From NCBI GenBank assembly GCA_019057975.1, contig JAHLWJ010000094.1, forward strand, positions 1 to 14,742: a stretch of DNA of 14,742 nucleotides. The letters are read 5' to 3'. A program made the position numbers and the translations under genes. Numbering within the stretch: position 1 is the stretch's first letter; the number at the start of each line of letters is the position of its first letter. The notes below the pieces were generated by a model. The model searched no databases and was not told where the DNA came from. It saw only the letters and a program-made list of their open reading frames with translations. The DNA is from Promethearchaeota archaeon (GTDB lineage Archaea; Asgardarchaeota; Lokiarchaeia; Sigynarchaeales; SOKP01). Shown in pieces: positions 5,610 through 12,352 of this stretch.

Positions 5610-8126
5610 ATGGTAATTATTCTTCTTCAATTTACTCTATTACTATTATCAATAGTCATATTTTTTACTTTCGCTTTATCAATCACCATTCTATTTTTCC
5701 CAAAAATAATTATTAAGGTTATAAGAGAAAAAGGTTTTTTTTATACATTTTTCCTTGTAATTGCTATCGGATTTACGGGGAATGCCTTTTTAGGCTACAT
5801 TTTGGATTTAATGAGAGCTCTTTATTGGTATTATCACTTTGGAATAACTATATTGCTTATTATCATTGTTTTCTGGAAGAGAAGTTACGTATTAAACTTT
5901 TTATTAGAGAGATTAAATGATGTATTTAAAAATGTTTTCACAAGAAAGTATTGGAATCGAAATACATTCAGCAAAATTATGATTATAAGTCCAATTTTAA
6001 TAATTTTATATTTCAATTTATTTTTATATCCAATATTACGTTATTCTCTTCCTCTTACTGATCCCTATTATACTATGTTCATAGACCAATATATAATTAG
6101 CAATCATTATCTATATGATCCAATCTTTCCGCATTTCTATCCTTATGGAATTTATTATAATATTTTCTTTTTTTCAAGTTATTGCCCATTTAACTTATTT
6201 TGGATTATGAAATTTTTTGGACCAGTAGTAAATTCTTTAACAATCATTTTTTTTGGTCTATTTATTTCTGATATTACTAAGAGCTTTTTAGCGGGGATAG
6301 GGAGTATATTAGTATGGTTAAGCTCCTATTTAATTTCTACATTTGGCGTGTTAACTGTAGCTTCATGTTTTGGTATGTATTTAGCAATTGCTTCATTTTC
6401 TATTTTTTTTCTCCATCTCTCCGAACCAAAAGATAAGTATGATGATAAAAACTCTATAATTTTTTGTTCTGGATTCTTACTAGGAGGAGGATTTCTATAT
6501 CATAGTATTGTTGGAGGTCTTTTCCCCATTTTTGGGTATATATTTTACTTTTTATATGAAATTGTAAAAAAAAGAAAGATATATAACACACTTAAGTTTT
6601 TCGCAGCGCTAATTATAACAGCTCTTCCATATATTATTTTATTTAGAAATTTCACATTTCTATTTAAATTTCTTGATATAATTAATAATAATGGAGATCT
6701 CACCATTTCGGTTCCAAGTAATTTTTTGTTATCATTAATTTTTATAGACTTTAACTGGGATTTACGTCTTGGGCTCAATTTAATTGATATATGGGGTCCA
6801 GCATCAATTTTCTTTCTAATCTCAATCTTATCATTTTATTTAATAAAAGATTATTCTAAGCAATTTATTTTCTTTTTTGGGCTAACTTTCATCACAACTT
6901 TTTGGATTTTCAATCCTCTTATAATAAACTCAGTTCCACTTCGTGACTTTTTAGATAGTATATATCTATCCGCTCGAGGAAATTATTATATGGTAATCGT
7001 TATCAGCTTTTTTACAGGAATAGCAGTAAAATCAATTAATTCTGTTTTTAAGAAATTTTTAAAATACAAACGGACAAGAAATAAAGAACTTAGAATAATT
7101 ATTAAACTAATACCTACATTTCTAATTATAACTTTACTTATTAATCAAACTCATATCTCTTATTCGAGAAGCCTTTCATTTAAGGATATACCCGGCTCTC
7201 ATTGGTATAATCCAATAGATGATGGATACTCTGAATGTTTAAATTGGTTAAATATTAATGCACCGAGAAGTAGTTCAGTAATTATTCCTAATATTGATTA
7301 TTGGAAATTTTTTGATCCAATCCGAATCTATAGATATCATCAAGCAATGGCTCCTTATATCAATTTTAACGAAAATAGTTTCTTATATCAATATTTAGAT
7401 CTTGAAGAAGCAAATAAAACATTAACTAACTTATGGATAAAAGCTTCAGCTGGAGATAGCATCACAGAATTTAGTTCAAGCAAAGGTTGGTTCGACTATT
7501 TTCCGGAATATTATAAATTAAATAAAAAGCATTTTGTTTCCGAATGGGAGAACCAATCTAATGTTGTACACCTTGAAAAAAGTGGTGGTTCAGGATATAT
7601 TTTCTATGACTCATCTATCAGCTCTTTAGAACTTAAGATATATTTTCCTAACTCTACTTCGGGTTTAGTTTATATAACTTTTGTTGGTAATGATTATAGC
7701 AATGGATTTAGATTCAATATTGAATCAGATGAGGTTTATTTACATGCAAGATATAACAGTTCCTTTATTTTTACAGGTATTTCTTTTTCTACTAATGAAT
7801 GGATTCATATTAAAATAACATCGTTACCGTTATCAATTTTTATGAATTCTACCGAGATATGGAAAAATGAAACAACATGTTTTCTGATTAATAAAGTATT
7901 AATTGGACTTACAGATTATTCATTCTATATTAATGATCTTTTGATCCCCACTGAAAGTTTACTGAAATTACAAGATGAAGTTATTAACGATTTAAATAAT
8001 ACTAATTTTATTATTTGTTTTTATGATTTGGCTGAATTTTTAGAATATTTTTATAAGATTAAATCGCTTTTAGATATATTTATTTCAAGAAATAAAAAAT
8101 TTTCTATACTAAAAGTTAACTATTGA
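5610..8126 (+). CDS. Large GT-C-like membrane glycosyltransferase with predicted LamG-like domain
   Basis: 838 residues. The N-terminal ~510 residues hold about 13 membrane helices (first at 3-33, last at about 496-512). The big external loop after helix 4 carries acidic residues in LPLTDPYYTMFIDQY (D151, D159), as in GT-C enzymes such as the GT39/GT66 groups, which transfer sugars from polyprenyl-phosphate donors outside the membrane. A soluble C-terminal part begins with ECLNWLNINAPRSSSVIIP (542-560), resembling the W-L-x-x-x-x-P-x-x-(S/A)-x-V block after the last helix in many GT-C proteins. Residues about 640-778 are β-rich (HLEKSGGSGYIFYD, VYITFVGNDYSNGFRFNI, NEWIHIKI), like a LamG/concanavalin jelly roll. 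The sequence then returns to a short α/β ending. It may transfer sugar or oligosaccharide at the cell surface, with the β-domain binding glycan. No polymerase or ligase is otherwise visible here. Donor and acceptor unknown. Confidence 0.65.
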   Translation: MVIILLQFTLLLLSIVIFFTFALSITILFFPKIIIKVIREKGFFYTFFLVIAIGFTGNAFLGYILDLMRALYWYYHFGITILLIIIVFWKRSYVLNFLLERLNDVFKNVFTRKYWNRNTFSKIMIISPILIILYFNLFLYPILRYSLPLTDPYYTMFIDQYIISNHYLYDPIFPHFYPYGIYYNIFFFSSYCPFNLFWIMKFFGPVVNSLTIIFFGLFISDITKSFLAGIGSILVWLSSYLISTFGVLTVASCFGMYLAIASFSIFFLHLSEPKDKYDDKNSIIFCSGFLLGGGFLYHSIVGGLFPIFGYIFYFLYEIVKKRKIYNTLKFFAALIITALPYIILFRNFTFLFKFLDIINNNGDLTISVPSNFLLSLIFIDFNWDLRLGLNLIDIWGPASIFFLISILSFYLIKDYSKQFIFFFGLTFITTFWIFNPLIINSVPLRDFLDSIYLSARGNYYMVIVISFFTGIAVKSINSVFKKFLKYKRTRNKELRIIIKLIPTFLIITLLINQTHISYSRSLSFKDIPGSHWYNPIDDGYSECLNWLNINAPRSSSVIIPNIDYWKFFDPIRIYRYHQAMAPYINFNENSFLYQYLDLEEANKTLTNLWIKASAGDSITEFSSSKGWFDYFPEYYKLNKKHFVSEWENQSNVVHLEKSGGSGYIFYDSSISSLELKIYFPNSTSGLVYITFVGNDYSNGFRFNIESDEVYLHARYNSSFIFTGISFSTNEWIHIKITSLPLSIFMNSTEIWKNETTCFLINKVLIGLTDYSFYINDLLIPTESLLKLQDEVINDLNNTNFIICFYDLAEFLEYFYKIKSLLDIFISRNKKFSILKVNY

Positions 8127-8174
8127 TAAATTAGTAATTATTCAATTTGATAAAGTGTTACTCTAATTATAGTA

Positions 8175-8273
8175 ATGGTTAATTTTGATTTCAAAGAGAA
8201 GTTCATTATCTATGCTTAATATCATGAAGAAGTAAGGAAAGAATATGAAGAACTAGAAACCCAAATTTTTTGA
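8175..8273 (+). pseudogene. Possible relic ORF with one in-frame stop
   Basis: ATG 8175 opens MVNFDFKEKFIIYA, a TAA stops it at 8217-8219, and the same frame continues YHEEVRKEYEELETQIF to TGA 8271-8273. The second half has the Glu/Lys/Arg-rich, purine-biased look of real coding sequence, unlike surrounding spacer. It may be a dead fragment of a gene once between the GT-C protein and the next glycosyltransferase, or chance. The parent family is not recognised. Confidence 0.2.
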
Positions 8274-8330
8274 ATTCAAACCTTTTTTAAATCTTAATAA
8301 CCTTTAAACTTATAAGGTAAACTTGTTGTA

Positions 8331-8343
8331 TTATTTATAATTA
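8331..8343 (+). promoter_or_regulatory. TATA-like box before the TTG-started glycosyltransferase
   Basis: TTATTTATAATTA is centred about 62 bases before the TTG start at 8399. Transcription would begin near 8360-8366, leaving a leader of about 35 bases. GGAAAG (8389-8394) could act as a weak Shine-Dalgarno site, which a non-ATG start would need more than the leaderless genes here. Confidence 0.35.
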
Positions 8344-8398
8344 CTCAAATAGTAGAGAAGGTTTAAACCAAAAATTAAATAGATGCTCGGAAAGTAAA

Positions 8399-9532
8399 TT
8401 GCCGTCTAAAAAAAAGTTGATAATATTTTCTACTACAATATCAAATTTAAAAACACGTTCGGATGGCTGTTCAGTAAATGATTTCAAGCTAATATTAGCC
8501 TTGAAAAGGAATTTCAATGTCATACCGCTTTTTAGAAATTATAACCCAAAAAATTCCTTATTAAGAAATCTTATTGCAATAATTATTGGGAATTTAAAAA
8601 TCTTAAAATTCTCAATTATACCACGGCAAGTATTTATTCTTCGTGGTTTAGGTGTTAATATTTTACCTTGTTTATTAAAAAAAATAATGAAACATACAAT
8701 TATTCTATCTCTTGGTTGTACACCCGTTTTTGATGTAGAATATCGAGCTTTTAAACGAAATGTTGGATTTAACCAAAATATTAGTAACCTACGATTATTA
8801 AAAGGACGTATGATTCAATATTACCTTTTTAGAAAAGCCAATAAATTCATTGTAGAGAATAAACTTGCTAAGAAAATTTTAAAATTGTATATTGAGGATA
8901 GTTCGAAAGTTTATATCATACCTTATTATGTAAATCATTATTTTCTCAAAGGGTCAAATCCTCAGTATAATCCAAATTCAGAAGAAACTTTTAAATTGGG
9001 ATATACTGGTCGATTTGCATCTTACGATAATTTATTCCCTATCATTGAAGCAATTAAAAAAATTAATAAAAATTCATTAAAAGTTAAAATGATTTTTATT
9101 GGAGATGGTTTAACTCGTAATGAAATTGAGAAAAGAGTAATTAGTGAAAATTTAATTAATTCTTTTGAATTTCGAGGCAATTTAAAACATAGACAATTAG
9201 CAAAAAGTTTGAATGAATTTCATTGTTTAATGTTGCCAATGATTACTAAGATAGGTCCCTCTACAATAGCTATTAAAATATTGGAGGGTGTAATGAATAA
9301 GAAAATAATAATTACAACTAAAAGTGGTTATAATAAGTCTCTTTTTCCTAGTGGTTATGATCTAATATTAGCAAAATTAACGGTAAAAGAATTAATAAAA
9401 GCGATTAAAAAGGTAATGATAAATTACGAAAAATACATAAAAATGATGGGAGACAATCAAAAATGTCTATTGAATGATAGATCTTTTATGGGAATACAAA
9501 ATCTTCTAAAATCAGTAATTGAAGACGGTTAA
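8399..9532 (+). CDS. GT-B glycosyltransferase, diverged GT4-like
   Basis: 377 residues. The start is TTG: the frame is open upstream to a stop at 8318-8320 but holds no ATG, GTG or TTG in that stretch, and the first Rossmann strand (KKKLIIFSTTIS) begins at residue 4, so a later start would cut the fold. The C-terminal half has the GT-B donor domain: LGYTGRFASYDNLFPIIEAI (200-219), MIFIGDG (231-237), FEFRGNL (256-262) and PSTIAIKILEGVMNKKIIITT (287-307), where GT4 enzymes carry E-x7-E. Here only the second Glu (E296) is present; the first position is Ser288. It should act in the cytoplasm, adding one sugar from a nucleotide sugar to the growing lipid-linked glycan. It lies 272 bases after the GT-C gene and converges on another GT4. 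Family confident; sugar unknown. Confidence 0.8.
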   Translation: MPSKKKLIIFSTTISNLKTRSDGCSVNDFKLILALKRNFNVIPLFRNYNPKNSLLRNLIAIIIGNLKILKFSIIPRQVFILRGLGVNILPCLLKKIMKHTIILSLGCTPVFDVEYRAFKRNVGFNQNISNLRLLKGRMIQYYLFRKANKFIVENKLAKKILKLYIEDSSKVYIIPYYVNHYFLKGSNPQYNPNSEETFKLGYTGRFASYDNLFPIIEAIKKINKNSLKVKMIFIGDGLTRNEIEKRVISENLINSFEFRGNLKHRQLAKSLNEFHCLMLPMITKIGPSTIAIKILEGVMNKKIIITTKSGYNKSLFPSGYDLILAKLTVKELIKAIKKVMINYEKYIKMMGDNQKCLLNDRSFMGIQNLLKSVIEDG

Positions 9533-9681
9533 CTGTTTTTAAAAATCGATTAAATTATAGGAATTTAAATAATTTACTTTTAAGAAAGTTTGTTAACATA
9601 ATCGAGTTGCTTTAATTTAGAATTATTTACTATTCTAGAGACGATGAAATTAATACAATTAAGAATTTATTTTTATATGAC

Positions 9682-9715
9682 CCAATTTTGTTAAATAGAG
9701 TATTAATAAAATTGG
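9682..9715. terminator. Hairpin between two convergent glycosyltransferase genes
   Basis: CCAATTTTGTTAA (9682-9694) pairs with TTAATAAAATTGG (9703-9715) over 13 positions with one G-T wobble, around an 8-base loop. It ends 2 bases before the last codon of the minus-strand glycosyltransferase and about 150 bases after the stop of the plus-strand one. A T8 run follows on the plus strand at about 9728-9735. It looks like a shared transcript-end structure. Archaeal termination relies mostly on T-runs, so the hairpin may instead stabilise 3' ends. Confidence 0.5.
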
Positions 9716-9717
9716 AA

Positions 9718-10863
9718 TTAAGATAATCTTTTTTTTAGGATAGAATTAAATATTTTTACAACATTATCAAATGAATATTGTTCCTTAATAGTATTATATG
9801 CATTAAATGATATTTGGTTTAAGTCACTTGATTTAGCTCTTAAAATTCCGTAATATATAGATTTTGGAGAATTATCATCTATTATAAAACCGTTATTATT
9901 ATCAATGATAACATCTGGTATTCCTCCAACGGGAGTGGAAATTACACAACAACCACAAGCCATTGCTTCTAAGATTACGTTTGGAATTCCTTCTGAAATA
10001 CTAGGAAGTACAAAATATTTTATTTTGGTTAAGAATTTCGGAATGTTATTCCGATTAATCCATCCCTGAAAAATTACTTTATCTCTAAATCCTTGATCAA
10101 CTGCATATTTCATTAATTTTTTCATGAAATTATGATCTCCAACTCCGCCAATATGTAAAGTAAAATCACTTTTGTTTTGAAGCATTTTAAAGGCAATTAT
10201 AAGATTCTGTACACCTTTTGCTGATGAAATTTCCCCAAGAAAGCCTATTGTTTCTTCTTTTTCAGATATTTTTACAAAATTTATCTCTGAATCTGAAATG
10301 TAACTTTGACAAAAAAAATCTATTTTATTTTCAAAATAAAATAATTTTCTTTCTTGAATTATTCGTGGAGTATATGCAAGAATTTTGTTTGAAATTAAAA
10401 AATTCAATTTAGATAATATTTCTTCAATAAAAAATAAAGGATCTCTTTTAAAAGCGCTCCCTTTAGAAGGAAATCCAGCAAGTAGGAAAATGGTTTCTTT
10501 CCGATAAATTTTAGTTATAATATGGGGCAATAATAACCCTTCACCTCCAATGAAAAATATACAGGTATGAAAATCATTTTTAGACTTAATTATTGCCCAA
10601 GAAATCATTATTTGAGTCTTTAAAAAGGATTTTATCCTCCCTAATAGAGATTTTTTGGGTTTATGAGATAACTTAAAGTGTTGAATACTACAAAAAGTAT
10701 TTTCATAGAAATTTTCATCTAAATTTCCTCCAATGAAAGATATTTGTTTTCCTGCTTTCTTTAATACTTCCAATAACTGATAAATTGGCTTTGCTGCACT
10801 TTTTATTACGGGATATGGAAAAGAAATTACACAAATCCCATTTTTCCTTTTTTTATTATTCAT
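9718..10863 (-). CDS. GT4 family glycosyltransferase
   Basis: 381 residues, GT-B fold. The N-terminal acceptor domain starts GICVISFPYP and has FIGGEGLLLPHI (104-115). The donor domain has TIGFLGEISSAKGVQNLIIAF (205-225), LHIGGVGD (236-243), VIFQGW (263-268) and a complete E-x7-E motif, EGIPNVILEAMACG (E291, E299), followed by VISTPVGGIPDVI, a textbook GT4 ending. These retaining enzymes transfer a hexose or HexNAc from NDP- or GDP-sugar in the cytoplasm. Loop features such as GGxG at the ligand site are present, so it looks catalytically intact. It converges with the TTG-started glycosyltransferase and diverges from the next GT4 across a 312-base spacer. It is an ordinary member; donor and acceptor cannot be read from sequence. 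Confidence 0.9.
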   Translation of the reverse strand: MNNKKRKNGICVISFPYPVIKSAAKPIYQLLEVLKKAGKQISFIGGNLDENFYENTFCSIQHFKLSHKPKKSLLGRIKSFLKTQIMISWAIIKSKNDFHTCIFFIGGEGLLLPHIITKIYRKETIFLLAGFPSKGSAFKRDPLFFIEEILSKLNFLISNKILAYTPRIIQERKLFYFENKIDFFCQSYISDSEINFVKISEKEETIGFLGEISSAKGVQNLIIAFKMLQNKSDFTLHIGGVGDHNFMKKLMKYAVDQGFRDKVIFQGWINRNNIPKFLTKIKYFVLPSISEGIPNVILEAMACGCCVISTPVGGIPDVIIDNNNGFIIDDNSPKSIYYGILRAKSSDLNQISFNAYNTIKEQYSFDNVVKIFNSILKKRLS

Positions 10864-11175
10864 ACTACTTCACTTAATACTCTAAAAAAATTTGGAATTT
10901 GAAATATCTCTCTCGTTTGTAGTACTATAACAAAACTGATAATTATTATTAATCCTCGTTATCCAATTAATTAAGAGAAATTTGAATTTTATTTAAATCT
11001 ATGATATATAAATATAATAGGGATAATCCATGGATATTTATATTTTTGTTCATTGATATCCGAACCGATCTATTTATAAAATTAATTTAGATTCTTCTGA
11101 TAAATTGTTCAAAAATTTTCTTCAATTTACGAATTTAATATTATATTTAAATATTTATAAAAATAAAAGATAAAT
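10864..11175. promoter_or_regulatory. 312-base divergent promoter region with GGAT/ATCC half-sites
   Basis: No gene seen. It separates two divergent GT4 genes. A strong AT box (ATATATAAATATAAT, about 11004-11018) is followed at once by symmetric G/C-containing sites: GGAT-A-ATCC (11021-11029), overlapping the perfect palindrome ATCCATGGAT (11026-11035), and GGATAT (11032-11037) pairing with ATATCC (11056-11061). Repressor sites just downstream of TATA are common in archaea, so this may control one or both genes. A second AT box nearer the plus-strand gene is listed separately. No clear TATA box stands close to the minus-strand gene. Confidence 0.35.
11141..11153 (+). promoter_or_regulatory. 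TATA-like box for the second GT4 gene
   Basis: TTATATTTAAATA ends 22 bases before the ATG at 11176 and is centred about 29 before it, the distance expected for a leaderless archaeal message. No Shine-Dalgarno site is present; the bases before ATG are almost all A and T. Confidence 0.5.
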
Positions 11176-12345
11176 ATGAAAATAGGTTTTTTTACTCCAT
11201 ATTTCTTTCCTGCGTGGAGATTTGGAGGCCCAGTTAGAAATACTTATGAATTGGGTAAACGATTAGTTGAAAGAGGTCATCAAGTTAAAATTTATACTAC
11301 TGATTTATCTAATTATCCTAATCAGAGAATAAAAGTGAGAAAAATTTTAAAAGAAGGGATGGACATCTATTATTTTAAGAATTTAAGTAATAGACTTGCG
11401 TCATATTATAATGTTTTCTTGCCTTTTGAAATGAGAAATTACTTAATGTCTGAAATAAAGGACTTAGATATAATTCATCTTCAAGATATTTATACAATTA
11501 TAACTTTCTGGTTATATAGAAGAATTAAAAAGCTTAATAAACCACTTTTTGTTACAACGCGAGGTGTTCTTTCTTACCAATCTCAAAAAAAGCATAAATT
11601 AGTCAAAAAAATATTGAATAGGTTCATGTTTAAATTTTTAAAATCAGCTAACAAAATTTTTGTGCAAACCAAAAATGAAAAAAAAGATTGTCAAAATTTT
11701 GGTTTATTTAATACTGTGGTATTAAATAATGGAATAGATGTAAGTGAATTTTATAATCTTCCTGAAAAATCAGTATTTAGAAAAAAGTTTAATTTATCTA
11801 TGAAAGATATCATAATTCTTTACTTAGGACGAATTAATAAGGTTAAAGGACTAAATTTTTTGGTTGAAGCATTTTCAGAATTAACTAAAAATAGAAAAGT
11901 TAAATTAGTTTTAATTGGTCCAGATGATAATTATCTTAAAAGTTTACAAAAAATTATTAGAAAATACGAATTAACTCCTAATATCTTAATTATAAATGGT
12001 TTATATGGGCGAGAAAAACTAGAAGCGTATTCTTCAGCTGATATATTCTGTTTACCTTCAATTTATGATTGTTCTCCTAATAGTATGCTAGAAGCATGTG
12101 CTTCTGGATTACCTATTATCACAACCTATGCAAATGGTCTCTTCGATATTGTTAAAAATGGTGCGGGAATAGTAATAAACTCCCAAAATACAATAGAACT
12201 AATCAAAGCATTAATTACTTTAAACAATAATCCAAGACTTAGAAAAAAGTGTGGCAACTATGGAAGAGAAATAGTTTTATGCGAGCATAATTGGAATAAA
12301 ATTATAGATTTACTTGAATCAATATATTATAAAAGTTTGAAATAA
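11176..12345 (+). CDS. GT4 family glycosyltransferase
   Basis: 389 residues, GT-B fold. The N-terminus MKIGFFTPYFFPAWRFGGPVR has the G-G-P loop (17-19) common in GT4 enzymes, then LGKRLVERGHQVKIYTTD. Mid-protein VVLNNGIDVSEF (181-192) marks the domain junction. The donor domain has YLGRINKVKGLNFLVEAF (216-233), LVLIGPD (244-250), YSSADIFCLPSIYD (285-298) and the active-site region DCSPNSMLEACASGLPII, where the E-x7-E motif is D298-x7-E306: Asp replaces the first Glu, a conservative change. It likely adds a sugar to the same cytoplasmic lipid-linked intermediate as the other two glycosyltransferases. It seems leaderless, with its own TATA box. Its stop is 7 bases from the stop of the convergent AsnB-like gene. 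Family sure; substrate unknown. Confidence 0.9.
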   Translation: MKIGFFTPYFFPAWRFGGPVRNTYELGKRLVERGHQVKIYTTDLSNYPNQRIKVRKILKEGMDIYYFKNLSNRLASYYNVFLPFEMRNYLMSEIKDLDIIHLQDIYTIITFWLYRRIKKLNKPLFVTTRGVLSYQSQKKHKLVKKILNRFMFKFLKSANKIFVQTKNEKKDCQNFGLFNTVVLNNGIDVSEFYNLPEKSVFRKKFNLSMKDIIILYLGRINKVKGLNFLVEAFSELTKNRKVKLVLIGPDDNYLKSLQKIIRKYELTPNILIINGLYGREKLEAYSSADIFCLPSIYDCSPNSMLEACASGLPIITTYANGLFDIVKNGAGIVINSQNTIELIKALITLNNNPRLRKKCGNYGREIVLCEHNWNKIIDLLESIYYKSLK

Positions 12346-12352
12346 GCTAAAA

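Noticed and set aside
6545..6778. 77-codon minus-strand frame inside the GT-C-like gene
   Set aside because: Lies wholly within a well-supported membrane protein gene; no domain or start signal; shadow frame.
8341..8523. 60-codon minus-strand frame over the start of the TTG glycosyltransferase
   Set aside because: Overlaps the conserved N-terminal strand of that enzyme and shows no recognisable feature.
9648..9698. 16-codon ORF (MKLIQLRIYFYMTQFC) between convergent glycosyltransferases
   Set aside because: Too short, no ribosome-binding site, and it runs into the hairpin arm at 9682-9694.
10218..10412. 64-codon plus-strand frame inside the GT4 gene
   Set aside because: Antisense to a complete GT4 gene; Phe/Leu-rich text typical of the complement of Lys/Glu codons.
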